In this document: one piece after another, positions 16,572 through 25,990 of the stretch
Layout: the number at the start of each line of letters is the position of its first letter
Numbering within the stretch: position 1 is the first letter of the stretch
Assembly: GCA_016869145.1 (NCBI GenBank)
Contig: VGEU01000008.1
Location: 1-62,158 of the forward strand
Direction: 5' to 3'
DNA length: 62,158 bases
From: Alphaproteobacteria bacterium
Lineage (GTDB): Bacteria; Pseudomonadota; Alphaproteobacteria; MPNO01; VGEU01
Position numbers and translations under genes: made by a program
Notes under the pieces: generated by a model
What the model was told of the DNA's origin: nothing
The model's database searches: none
The model's input: only the letters and a program-made list of their open reading frames with translations

Positions 16572-17887
16572 AACGTTGCTCCCGACGCAGCCCCCGGCGC
16601 CGCCGGCCGGTGACGCCGCCACATTCGCGCCAGCACCGCGAGCGCCCCGACATAGAGGAAAGGCTCGACCTCGAACCGCATGCGGTTGTTCTCGAACACC
16701 TCGATCGAGACACACACGATCGAGAGATAGAGAAGCGTCGCCCACATGAACAGGAGCATGATCTCCTCGGGCCGGCCGCGGAAGCCGCGGCGGGCGACGG
16801 CGACGAAGAGGCACACGCCGCCGGCGAGCGCCAGCGCGAGTGCGAGGATGACGGTCGGGCTCATTCGGCTCGCCTGTTCGAGCGCCGAATCGCGTTCGAC
16901 GGGCCCGGCGATCGCCTCGAGCACGAACCGGGGGAGCTTGCCGTAGACGGCGAGGTCATAGGCCGTCTCATAGGCCCTGATGCGGTCGCGGTTGGCATCG
17001 AGGAACGCATAGTCGGCGGGCGCGAGGGTGTAGTAGTAGCTCGACTTCATCCATGCCCACGCCATCGCTTTGGGGAAGTGACGGAGCGCGGCGAGGCTGT
17101 CCTGCCACAGCGTGCGCGAGGCCGCGGGATAGATGGCGTGGTTGTAGTTGATGTGGCCGGAGAACTTCCGCCACTGGTCGAGCACGGCGATGCCGGAGGA
17201 AGCGACGGTGCCGAGCACCGCCTCGTAGGCGTCCGGGCGGGCGAACTCGGGCAGGAGCGCGAGCCGCGACAGGACGCCGCGGTCGACGAGATCGGCGCGG
17301 ATCGGATCGGGCACGTGGCCGACGGCGAGCTTGGCGAGGCTGAGACCCATCCATGAGCTCGACCCGAAGGTCGCGAACAACGCGGCGTTCTTCGCGTAGA
17401 GCCCGACCACGAGAAGGAGCGGGATGACGGAAGCGAGCGCGGTCGTCCGCCACGAGACCGGGCGCGCGACGAGGAGGCCGATGACGACCGCCACCATCCA
17501 GGCGAGATGGAAGGCGCTCCGGGTGAGGACGACGGCGACGATGAGGGTGAAGACGGCGAGCCCCCAGCCGAAGCGCTCCGTCGCGGCGAAGCGAAGGATG
17601 GCATAGGCCGCAAGGATCAGGAGCCAGGCGACCGGCCCGGTATAGAAGAGCCAGTTCTCGTAGAGGACCGCGGGTGGCCCGACCATGAACACCGCGGTCG
17701 CCACGATCGCCGCCACCGGCCCGAGGCCGGCCTCGCACGCGATCGGCCAGCCGAGCCGTCCGGCGAGATCGGCAACGGCCGGCCCCGCCGCCACGACGAG
17801 GCCGAGCGCCGCGATGACGATCGTCATCGCCGGCGTCCTTGCCGGCCGGCCTCGCCGCCGCGTCGCTCCGATCGCGGTCCACCCCAT
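16568..17887 (-). CDS. Polytopic glycosyltransferase-like membrane protein
   Basis: This 439-residue protein has about nine hydrophobic segments. Recognisable is GPPAVLYENWLFYTGPVAW (near residue 75), a signature of GT-C-like proteins in polysaccharide clusters, and later KSSYYYTLAPADYAFLD and VFENNRMRFEVEPFL. Relatives usually have a longer N-terminus with an acidic catalytic loop before the YENxxFY motif. Here that part seems missing, so it could be N-terminally truncated or specialised. Start is uncertain: ATG at 17887 is preceded by a purine-rich GGGTGGGGG; ATG 17827 also fits. A minus-strand TATAGAAT at 17919-17926 may be the -10 of the operon promoter. First gene of the eight-gene run. 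Confidence 0.6.
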   Translation of the reverse strand: MGWTAIGATRRRGRPARTPAMTIVIAALGLVVAAGPAVADLAGRLGWPIACEAGLGPVAAIVATAVFMVGPPAVLYENWLFYTGPVAWLLILAAYAILRFAATERFGWGLAVFTLIVAVVLTRSAFHLAWMVAVVIGLLVARPVSWRTTALASVIPLLLVVGLYAKNAALFATFGSSSWMGLSLAKLAVGHVPDPIRADLVDRGVLSRLALLPEFARPDAYEAVLGTVASSGIAVLDQWRKFSGHINYNHAIYPAASRTLWQDSLAALRHFPKAMAWAWMKSSYYYTLAPADYAFLDANRDRIRAYETAYDLAVYGKLPRFVLEAIAGPVERDSALEQASRMSPTVILALALALAGGVCLFVAVARRGFRGRPEEIMLLFMWATLLYLSIVCVSIEVFENNRMRFEVEPFLYVGALAVLARMWRRHRPAAPGAASGATL

Positions 17888-17918
17888 GGCACGCCCCCAC
17901 CCGAAACGTCCGGCCGGC

Positions 17919-17926
17919 ATTCTATA
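17919..17926 (-). promoter_or_regulatory. Candidate -10 element for the 17887-8650 operon
   Basis: On the minus strand the gap before the first glycosyltransferase contains TATAGAAT, close to a sigma-70 -10 hexamer and unusually AT-rich here. No convincing -35 at the right spacing is visible. It is the only promoter-like sequence between the Lon-like gene and this operon. Confidence 0.35.
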
Positions 17927-17974
17927 GGGAACCGTCGCGGGCGCGTGCGCCGAACTCAGCCCGGGCGCTGCCGA

Positions 17975-20338
17975 TCAGGACGGACCGAGGCCGCGTCCGC
18001 GCTCGGCGAGCGCGCGGTCGAAGCGCGCGAGCTCGGCCGCGACGCGCCCATAGACGCTCTCCGCCGGGTAGGTGCCGTCCGGACCCGCGGCCCCGGCCTC
18101 CCGGCCCATGAAGAGCGCGATCGCATCGTCGACGTGGTCGATCGTGTAGACCGCGAAGCGGCCGGCCGCGACCGCCGCGGCGACGTCGTCACGGAGGATG
18201 ATATTCCGCTCATTGGCCTTGGGCACGACGACGCCCTGGCTGCCGGTGAGCGGCCCGGCCCCGACACAGGCGCGGAAGAAGCCCTCGATCTTGTGATGCA
18301 CACCGCCGACCGGCTGGGCGTTGCCGAGCTGGTCGACCGAGCCGGTGATCGCGAGATCCTGACGGAGCGGCAGGCCGGCGAGGTCCGAGAGCACCGCGAG
18401 AAGCTCGGCGAGCGAGGCGCTGTCGCCCTCGACTCCACCGTAACTCTGCTCGAAGGTGATCGAGCAGTTGAACGAGAGCGGGAACCGGCGTGCGAACTTG
18501 CCCGACAGGAAGCCCTGCAGAACCATCACGCCCTTCTGCTGGATCGGGCCGCCCAGCGCGACGTCGCGCTCGACATTGATGACGCCGTGACGCCCGACCG
18601 AGCCGCGCGCGGTCACCCGCGACGGCGCGCCGAACTCGTGGTCGCCGAGATCGCGCACGGTGAGCGCGTTGATCTGGCCGACCGCGGCCCCGTCGGTCGC
18701 GATCGCGATCATGCGGTCGCGGATCGCGTCCTGGATGCGGTCCTCGCTCCGCGCGTTGCGCCGGCGCCGGTTGGCGAGCGCCTGGACGATTTGGGCCTCG
18801 CCGATCATCCGGCCCTCGCCGCCGGCGAGCCGTGCGGCCTCGCTGACGACGTCCTCGATCAGCTCGAAGCGCGCGGTCAGCCGGTCGCGCCGACCCGACC
18901 AGCGCGCCGCAACACCGAGGAGGCGGATGGCCGCCGCGTCCTCGCATCCCGCCTTCGCGTGCGCCTCAGCCATGGCGTGGATCAGGCCGGCATAGGCCGC
19001 GAGGTTCTCCTCGCTCGCCTCCATGTCGGGATCGATGTCGGCCTTGACCTTGACATAGGTCTGAAAGTCCGGGTCCAAGGCGAGGAAGCCGTAATACCAG
19101 CGCGGCGCCGCGACCATCACGAGTTTGAGCTCGAGCGGAATGGCGCGGGGGAACGGCGCGCCCGCGATCGGGAGCGTGTTGGCGCGGTGCGGCTCCTCGA
19201 TCCGGATCTCGCGATCGCGGAGCGCGCCCTTGAGCGATGTCCACACGCCGTCGTCCTCGATGATCGCCTCGGCCCGGACGACGAGAACACCGCCGTTCGC
19301 GCGGTGGAGCGCGCCGGCGCGGATCATGGTGAAGTCGGTGTCGAGGGCGCCTTCGACTTGGCGGTATTCGATCCGGCCGAACAGGTTCTCATTGGTCGGG
19401 TTGGGCTCGACCACGATCAGCGGATGCGGGTCCTCGCCGTGATCGACCAGGAGGTTGACCGCGTAGCGACGCTCCGGTGCGTCGCGCACGGACGTGTGTC
19501 CCTCGTCGTCGGCGGGGCGAAACAGCGCGATGTTCTCGACGATGTCGCTCCGCATCCAGATCAGCCAACGCGTCATGCCGTGATGGCCGCCGAAATCGCG
19601 GATCATCGCCTCGATGTGGGGACCGATCGCGCTGTCGACCGCTTCGTGGCGTAATTCGTCGACGTGACGGTCGAATTCGCCGCGAAGACGCGTGGCCTCG
19701 CGCGCGACGGCGCGGAGACCCTCGCCGATGGCGGCCGAGGCCTCGCCGAGCGCGCGCAGCCGCTCGGGCGGCAGGCTCTCCTGCGCGACCGGCTGGCCGT
19801 CGGCACCGATCGGAAGGATCATCGTGCCCTTCTCGGTCTGGATGATGTCGAGCCCGACACGGCGCGCCTCGGTGCGAAGTGCGTCCATCGCGGCATCGAC
19901 GGCGGCATCCATCTCGCCGCTCTTGGCGCGGAGCCGGGCCTGGAGCCCCTCGTCGCCGAGGGCCGCATGGACGGCCTCGCGAAGCCTCGGGACCAGCGCC
20001 GCCATGTGCCGGGTGAAGTCGCGCCCCACGCCCGGTGGCAGCCGGAAGGGGATCGGGCGGTTCGGATGGCGGAAATTGTTGAGATAGATCCAGTCGGGCG
20101 CAGGCGGCCGCCGGCCGACATGGCTCTCGAGAAAGGCCCGCGTCGCGGTCATCCGACCGGATCGATCCTCGCCGACGACAAAGATGTTGAAGCCGACGTC
20201 CTCGATCGCGAGCCCGAGATCGATCGCCTCGCGTGCCCGCCGGTGGCTCGAGAGGTCGAACACGCTGGCGGCGCGGTCGGCCGTCGGTGTGAAACGGGGC
20301 AGGCCGACCTCGTCGGCGCCGAGACGTCGCGCGGTCAT
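17975..20338 (-). CDS. Lon-like ATP-dependent protease (LonH/YcbZ type, AAA_32)
   Basis: This 787-residue protein has an N-terminal AAA_32-type region and a C-terminal Lon S16 protease domain. The proteolytic dyad is present: Ser640 in YGGVEGDSASLAELL and Lys683 in GVHHKIEGFFRACVG, 43 residues apart as in Lon. The P-loop position reads NIFVVGEDRSGRMTATRAF; it lacks the Lys of a normal Walker A and departs even from the GPPGTGRHT form of this family, so ATP use may be weak or absent. There is no Lon N-domain. Its ATG overlaps the stop of the HpnN-like exporter, so the two are translationally coupled. It may act in membrane-associated quality control. Confidence 0.8.
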   Translation of the reverse strand: MTARRLGADEVGLPRFTPTADRAASVFDLSSHRRAREAIDLGLAIEDVGFNIFVVGEDRSGRMTATRAFLESHVGRRPPAPDWIYLNNFRHPNRPIPFRLPPGVGRDFTRHMAALVPRLREAVHAALGDEGLQARLRAKSGEMDAAVDAAMDALRTEARRVGLDIIQTEKGTMILPIGADGQPVAQESLPPERLRALGEASAAIGEGLRAVAREATRLRGEFDRHVDELRHEAVDSAIGPHIEAMIRDFGGHHGMTRWLIWMRSDIVENIALFRPADDEGHTSVRDAPERRYAVNLLVDHGEDPHPLIVVEPNPTNENLFGRIEYRQVEGALDTDFTMIRAGALHRANGGVLVVRAEAIIEDDGVWTSLKGALRDREIRIEEPHRANTLPIAGAPFPRAIPLELKLVMVAAPRWYYGFLALDPDFQTYVKVKADIDPDMEASEENLAAYAGLIHAMAEAHAKAGCEDAAAIRLLGVAARWSGRRDRLTARFELIEDVVSEAARLAGGEGRMIGEAQIVQALANRRRRNARSEDRIQDAIRDRMIAIATDGAAVGQINALTVRDLGDHEFGAPSRVTARGSVGRHGVINVERDVALGGPIQQKGVMVLQGFLSGKFARRFPLSFNCSITFEQSYGGVEGDSASLAELLAVLSDLAGLPLRQDLAITGSVDQLGNAQPVGGVHHKIEGFFRACVGAGPLTGSQGVVVPKANERNIILRDDVAAAVAAGRFAVYTIDHVDDAIALFMGREAGAAGPDGTYPAESVYGRVAAELARFDRALAERGRGLGPS

Positions 20339-22977
20339 GAACGGATCTCCTGTCCCGGCGGCGATTGCCGCCCGTTGCTCCGCATCGTCAGCGACAGCAT
20401 CGCCGGCAGGACGATCAGCGCGCAGGCGAGCTTCACCGTGATCGAGATGGTGAGAAGCTCGCCGAGGCTCGCCGTCCCCTGGTGCGGCGAAATCGCGAGC
20501 GTCCCGAACGAGCCGATCGTCGTCAGCGCGCTGAACATCACGCCGCGCGGCGTCGAGGTTCCGAGCAATGCCCCGGGGCCGTGGTGGCGGGCGCGGAAGA
20601 CGAGCTGGATCCCGCTCTCGACGCCGATCCCGATCAGCAACGGGAGCACGATGATGTTGGCGAAGTTGAACGGCTTGTCGAAGAGGACGACGATCGCGAT
20701 GGTGATGATCGCCGCGAGAACGACCGGAAGAAGGACCAGGAACACGTACCACGCGTTCCTGAGCAACAGGAACAGGAGAAGCGAGATACAGATGAGCGCG
20801 ATCAGCGAGGCGTCGAGAAAGGCGCCGAGGACCGCCTCGCCGGCGGCGAGGAAGATCACCGGCGCGTCCGTCGCGTTCGGCGCCACTGCGGTCACGTCGG
20901 CGACGAAGCGGCGGACCGCAGCCTCGTTGCCCTTGATCCGTTCCTTTGGATAGACCTCGATCCGCGCCCTGCCGTCGTCGGCGAGCATCCGCTTGCGGAG
21001 CTCCGCCGGCAGATTGCCGAAGCGCACCTCGGCCGCCTCGAGCGCCAGCCTGAGGCCCTCGATCCGCTGCGGCAGCGTGCCGACGAGGCGGGCCTCGACG
21101 GGCGCGAGATCGCCATTCCGGGCGAGGAGGCGATCGAGGCCGGCGCCCAGCCGTTCGAGCGTCGGCGCGAGATCGCGCGCCTGGCCGGAGGCGAGGGCGT
21201 TCCGGATGCGGTCGCGGAACTGGACGAGGCTCGCCCGCCGCGCCGCCTGGTCGGGCGGGGCAGCCGCCGTCGTGTCGCCGAGGACGGGGCCGAGGAAGAT
21301 CGCGAGATCCTCGATGAGCGCGAGCTTCTCCTTCTGGTCGCCGGGGACGAGCCGCGTCGCGGTGACGGCGCGCTCGACGGTCGGCAACGCCTCGAGCCGG
21401 CGCGCCAGGGTATCGGCGGTCGCGAGATCGGGCTGCAGGATCGAGATCGTGTAGCGGGCGACCTGCGGATCGGCGATGAGGTCGCGGAGCGTCTGAACGG
21501 ACTCGCGCGAGGGGTCCTTGAGCTCGAGCGGATCATGGCTGAACTTGATCTGGCCGAGAAAGGGGAGCCCGGCCAGCCCGATGACGACACCGATCACCGC
21601 GATCGGCACGCGGTGGCGGAATACCCAGTTGTCGATCTCGTCGGGCTCGGGCGGGCGATTCGGTACGCGCGGCGCGGGGTAGGGCAGAACCTGGTGCAGC
21701 GCCGGCAACAGCGTCAGGTTCATGAACAGCGCGATCAGCATGCCGACGCCCGCGATCAGCCCGAGCTCGGCGACGCCGTGATAAGGGGTCGGCAGGAACG
21801 AGAAGAAGGCGATGGTCGAGGCGAGCGCCGACAGCGTCAGCGCGCCGCCGCAGCCCGAGGCCGCGTCGCGGAGCGCGGCCCCGTGCGAGAGGCCGCGGTC
21901 GACGGCCTCGCCGTAGCGGAGCGAATAGTAGATGCCGAGATCGACCGCGAGGCCGATGAAGAGGACGGCGAAGGAGACCGAGATCAGGTTGAGCTCGCCG
22001 ACCGCAACCGCGGCGAAGCCGGCCGTCCACAGGAGGCCCAGCACGAGCGTCACCGTGACCGCGAAGGCGAGGCGCCAGGACTTGAGGCCGATCGCGAGGA
22101 GCACGATGACGAGGACGACCGAGGCGATCGACGCCACGCTCGCCCCGTGCTCGACGGATTCGAGCTCCTCGGCATCGAGCGCAGCGCCGCCGGTGAGCCG
22201 CACGGTGACGCCATTCTCCGGCGTCAAGGCGAGTTCCGCCGCCGTTGCGCGCACCGCGCGCATCGCCGCGGCCGCCGGTTTCAGCTTGGTGAAGTCGAGC
22301 CGCGGTCGGGTGACGATGATCTGGCGTTTGCCGTCGCCGTCGCGGCTCGCGCCCATCAAATTCGACCACGACACGCCGGGCGCACGGTCGTCGAGCACAT
22401 CGGCGATCGCCGCGAGCGCGGGTTGCAGCCGCTCCGCGCCCTCCGCTCCCTTGGCGATCTCGTCGAGGGCGAGGCCGAGCACCTCGGAGAGGCCACGGAG
22501 CGAGGGGTCCTGGGCGAGCGTGCCGATCAAAGGCTGCGCCGTGGCGAGGCTCTCGACGAGGGCGGAGAGGCGTTCGCCGCTCAGATAGAGAAGGCCGTTG
22601 CGGCGAAAGAACGGATCGCCCGCGCCATAGAAGACGCCGTCGATGACGTCGGTGCGCGCCGCGAGCCGCTCCGCCAGGCGCCGCGCCGCGTCCTGGGCAA
22701 GGTCGGCGTTGGTCCCGTTGACGACGACGACCAGCGTGTCGGAGAGGTTCGGGAAGGCGCGCTTGTACTCGAGATAGTTCTTCCGGAACGGCAGGTCCTC
22801 GGACAACATCCCGGTCGTATCCGTATTGATGCGGAGGTGGTTGACCGTGTAGCCGTAGAGCGCGGCCGCGACGCCGATCGAGATGGCGATGACGATCCAG
22901 GCATTGCGCCGCGCGAGGTCGACCCACGCGGCGCAGGCTTCGCAAAACCAGATCGCGCCGCGCTCCATCGAACCCAT
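20335..22977 (-). CDS. RND/MMPL family exporter, HpnN-like
   Basis: This 880-residue inner-membrane protein has two RND repeats, each with one N-terminal helix, a large periplasmic domain and a five-helix bundle. Motif examples are FAVLFIGLAVDLGIYYSLRY in repeat 1 and LPLLIGIGVESGIQLVFRAR in repeat 2, the Asp/Glu positions expected of proton-driven MMPL proteins. The pattern NTDTTGMLSEDLPFRKNYLE near residue 50 is characteristic of HpnN, which moves hopanoids to the outer membrane in Alphaproteobacteria. No other hpn genes are in the window. Its stop overlaps the Lon-like gene start. Confidence 0.75.
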   Translation of the reverse strand: MGSMERGAIWFCEACAAWVDLARRNAWIVIAISIGVAAALYGYTVNHLRINTDTTGMLSEDLPFRKNYLEYKRAFPNLSDTLVVVVNGTNADLAQDAARRLAERLAARTDVIDGVFYGAGDPFFRRNGLLYLSGERLSALVESLATAQPLIGTLAQDPSLRGLSEVLGLALDEIAKGAEGAERLQPALAAIADVLDDRAPGVSWSNLMGASRDGDGKRQIIVTRPRLDFTKLKPAAAAMRAVRATAAELALTPENGVTVRLTGGAALDAEELESVEHGASVASIASVVLVIVLLAIGLKSWRLAFAVTVTLVLGLLWTAGFAAVAVGELNLISVSFAVLFIGLAVDLGIYYSLRYGEAVDRGLSHGAALRDAASGCGGALTLSALASTIAFFSFLPTPYHGVAELGLIAGVGMLIALFMNLTLLPALHQVLPYPAPRVPNRPPEPDEIDNWVFRHRVPIAVIGVVIGLAGLPFLGQIKFSHDPLELKDPSRESVQTLRDLIADPQVARYTISILQPDLATADTLARRLEALPTVERAVTATRLVPGDQKEKLALIEDLAIFLGPVLGDTTAAAPPDQAARRASLVQFRDRIRNALASGQARDLAPTLERLGAGLDRLLARNGDLAPVEARLVGTLPQRIEGLRLALEAAEVRFGNLPAELRKRMLADDGRARIEVYPKERIKGNEAAVRRFVADVTAVAPNATDAPVIFLAAGEAVLGAFLDASLIALICISLLLFLLLRNAWYVFLVLLPVVLAAIITIAIVVLFDKPFNFANIIVLPLLIGIGVESGIQLVFRARHHGPGALLGTSTPRGVMFSALTTIGSFGTLAISPHQGTASLGELLTISITVKLACALIVLPAMLSLTMRSNGRQSPPGQEIRS

Positions 22978-23074
22978 CCGGGAGACCTCTGCCCACCGTC
23001 GTGGCCCGAGGGTCTAACCCAAATCGGTCCGGCTGGATACCCTCGGCCGACCGTCCGGCGACCGCGCCCGCGCC

Positions 23075-24907
23075 TCAGGCGGTCGCCCGCGGCCGCTCGG
23101 CGAGCGGCGGCTCCAAGGGCGGCAGATCCTCGCGCGTCAGCGTCTCCTTTTCGAGAAGGAGACGGGCCCCGGTATCGAGCTGACGACGGTTGGTCGCGAG
23201 GATCGCCCGCGCCCGCGCAAAGGCCTCGTCGATGAGCGTCTTTACCGCGAGATCGATCTCGCTCGCCGTCGCCTCGCTGTACTCCCGCTCGAGAAATCCG
23301 GCGCGCGCCTGATCGCCGAGGAAGAAAGGGCGGCGGCTGTCATAGGCGGCCTGCCCGAGCGTCTCGTTCATGCCGAACCGGGTCACCAGATTGCGTGCGA
23401 TCTCGGAGGCCTTGCTGAGATCGTCGGCGGCGCCGGTCGACACCTCGTCGAAGGCGAGCGCCTCGGCCGCGCGCCCGCCGAGGAGGACAGCCATCCGGTC
23501 CTTGAGCTCGCGCCGCGTCATCAGGAATCGATCTTCGGTCGGCCGCTGCAGCGTGTAGCCGAGGGCGCCGACGCCGCGCGGGATGATCGAGATCTTGTGC
23601 ACCGGGTCCATACCGGGCAGCGCGGTCGCGACGATGGTGTGGCCCATCTCGTGATAGGCGACGACCGAGCGCTCGTGCGGCGACAGGACCCGGCTCCGCT
23701 TTTCGAGCCCGGCGACGATGCGCTCGATCGCGGCGGTGAAGTGATCCATTGTGACCGTGTCGGCGCCGGCGCGCGTGGCGAGGAGCGCCGCCTCGTTGAC
23801 GAGGTTGGCGAGATCGGCGCCCGTGAAGCCCGGGGTGAGCGCGGCGACCTGCGAAAGGTCAACCGTCTTCGCCGCCGCGATCTTCTTGATGTGCACCTCG
23901 AGGATCTGCACGCGGCCAATCTTGTCGGGCCGATCGACGAGCACTTGGCGGTCGAAGCGGCCGGCGCGGAGCAGCGCCTGGTCGAGGATCTCTGGCCGAT
24001 TGGTCGCGCCGAGGATGACGACGTCTTTGCGCGGATCGAAGCCGTCGAGCTCGACCAGGAGCTGGTTCAGCGTCTGCTCCTTCTAGTCGTGGCCGCCGAA
24101 ACCGCCCGCCATGCGGGCGCGGCCGACCGCGTCGAGCTCGTCGATGAAGATGATGCAGGGCGCGACCTTCTGCGCCTGGGCGAAGAGATCGCGCACGCGC
24201 GCGGCGCCGACGCCGACGAACATCTCTACGAAGTCCGAGGCCGAGATCGACAGGAACGCGACGTCCGCCTCGCCGGCGACCGCGCGGGCGAGGAGCGTCT
24301 TGCCGGTGCCCGCCGGGCCGACCAGGAGTATCCCCTTCGGGATGTGCGCGCCGAGGCGGCCGTATTCCTTCGGGTTCCGGAGGAAGGCGACGATCTCCTG
24401 GAGCTCGGCCTTGGCCTCGTCGACGCCGGCGACGTCGGCGAAGGTCACCTTGGTATCGCTCTCCATGTAGACCTTGGCCTTGCTCTTGCCGATCGACATC
24501 AGCCCGCCCATTCCCTGCTTCTCGGCGATGTTGCGGAAGAGGAACATCCAGATGCCGAAGAAGAGGAGGACCGGAAGGACCCAGGACAGGAGGTCGCGGA
24601 AGAACGTGTTCTCGATCACGCCGGTGTAGCGGACGCCGTATTTGCTCAGCATCTCGGCGAGCTCGGGGTCGACCCGGTTGGTGATGAACGCGCTCTCGCC
24701 GCCGGGCAGCGGCTCGCGCAGCCTGCCCTGGATCTTGTTCTCGCGGATCGCGAGCTCCTCGATCTTGCCGGCCTTGAGGAGCTCCTCGAACTGACTGTAG
24801 GGGATCGGCGCGACCCGGCTCTACTGGCTCCACCAGCCCTGGAACAGGAGGATCACACCGAGCGCGATCATCACGTACCAGAGCTTGAACTGCGCCTTCT
24901 TGTCCAT
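23075..24907 (-). pseudogene. ftsH: FtsH-type AAA zinc metalloprotease with two in-frame TAG codons
   Basis: Read through, this is a 610-codon FtsH: one N-terminal helix (FKLWYVMIALGVILLF), a periplasmic domain with [17 protein letters not shown], a second helix, then AAA motifs [22 protein letters not shown] and [20 protein letters not shown], and zinc motif AYHEMGHTIVA with the distal Asp in STGAADDLSKAS. Codon 29 (24821-24823) and codon 275 (24083-24085) are TAG. The second lies in GGFGGHD-x-KEQTLNQ, where FtsH normally has Glu. Everything else is intact and well conserved. It is isolated from tilS/glmM, so it may be a second, dispensable FtsH. Sequencing error, decay or readthrough are all possible. 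Confidence 0.85.
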
Positions 24908-25045
24908 GGCGGTGTCCTCGGGCGATCCGGCGTGCGGTCCACCCTGATGTGGGCGCGGGCGCACGCGCTGTCCAGGGCGCGCCCTCCACGCGGGCCTTGC
25001 GCGGTGCTAGGCTCGGTCCGGAGCCGCGTTCACAAGGAGCCGTCC

Positions 25046-25990
25046 ATGCCGCTCGATCCCGAGATGCAGGCCATCGTCGACCGCGCCGCGGCGGCGGCGA
25101 AGACCGTCGTCGATCCGTTCGATCTCGCCGTCGCGCGCGATCTCTACGCCAAGGCAAGCGTGCCGAACGCACCGGTCCCGCCCGCCATGCGCGCGGTCGA
25201 TGATCGTGTGGTGCCGGGGCCGGGCGGACCGATCCCGGTCCGCGTCTATACGCCCGAGACCGGCCGGTCAGGCGCGCTGCCGGGCCTTCTCTACTTCCAC
25301 GGCGGCGGCTGGCTTCTCGGCTCGATCGCGACACACGACGTCTTCTCGCGCTCGCTCGCCGCCGCCGCCGGTGCCGTCGTCGTCTCGGTCGACTACCGGC
25401 TCGCGCCCGAGCACAAGTTTCCGGCCGCGGTCGAGGACGCCTGGGCGGCGATCCGGTGGATCGCGCGCGACGGTGCCGCGATCGGTGTCGATCCGGCGCG
25501 GATCGCGGTCGCGGGCGATTCCGCGGGCGGCAATCTCGCCGCCGTCATATGCCAGTTGGCGCGCGACCAGGACGGCCCGGCGCTCGCCTTCCAGCTTCTT
25601 CTCTATCCGACGCTCGATCTCACCGCCGACACCGACTCGATGCGGGCATTCGCGACCGGGTTCCTGCTCACCCGCGCGGCGATGGACTGGTTCGCGCGCG
25701 AATATCTCGCCGATCCGGCGCAGAAGACCGATCCGCGCGCTTCGCCCGGCCGGGCGATCGATCTTTCTCGGCTCGCGCCGGCGCTCGTCGTAGCGGCGGA
25801 ATGCGACGTTCTCCGTGACGAGGCGAGGGCCTATGCGGAGCGGCTTCGCTCGGCCGGCGGGCGCGCCGACTATCGTGCGATCCCGGGTGTGACTCACGGC
25901 TTCATCCGGATGGGCGGCACGCTCGCCGTCGCCAACCGCGTGCTGGCCGACCTCGGCGAGGCGATGCGCGCGCTCTATGCCGGGCGCTGA
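25046..25990 (+). CDS. Alpha/beta hydrolase of the hormone-sensitive lipase family
   Basis: This 314-residue cytoplasmic esterase has the oxyanion motif LLYFHGGGWLLGS, SVDYRLAPEHKFPAAVEDAW, nucleophile GDSAGGNLAAV (Ser about 160), AECDVLRDEA and the catalytic His in GVTHGFIRMGG. These define family IV (HSL) esterases acting on short acyl esters. The ATG was chosen because AAGGAG lies six bases upstream and the longer open frame is antisense to ftsH. It is divergent from ftsH, and its 3' end overlaps the convergent reductase gene by 16 bases. Confidence 0.85.
   Translation: MPLDPEMQAIVDRAAAAAKTVVDPFDLAVARDLYAKASVPNAPVPPAMRAVDDRVVPGPGGPIPVRVYTPETGRSGALPGLLYFHGGGWLLGSIATHDVFSRSLAAAAGAVVVSVDYRLAPEHKFPAAVEDAWAAIRWIARDGAAIGVDPARIAVAGDSAGGNLAAVICQLARDQDGPALAFQLLLYPTLDLTADTDSMRAFATGFLLTRAAMDWFAREYLADPAQKTDPRASPGRAIDLSRLAPALVVAAECDVLRDEARAYAERLRSAGGRADYRAIPGVTHGFIRMGGTLAVANRVLADLGEAMRALYAGR

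Noticed and set aside
14939-16713. Long antisense or alternate-frame open reading frames throughout the window.
   Set aside because: High G+C leaves all six frames open. They are Arg/Pro/Ala-rich, lack family motifs and sit over convincing genes.
1740-25016. A recurrent CTAGG-type -10 element before several genes (1750, 4696, 5644, 25012).
   Set aside because: No consistent -35 at the right spacing was found, so it is not listed as promoters.
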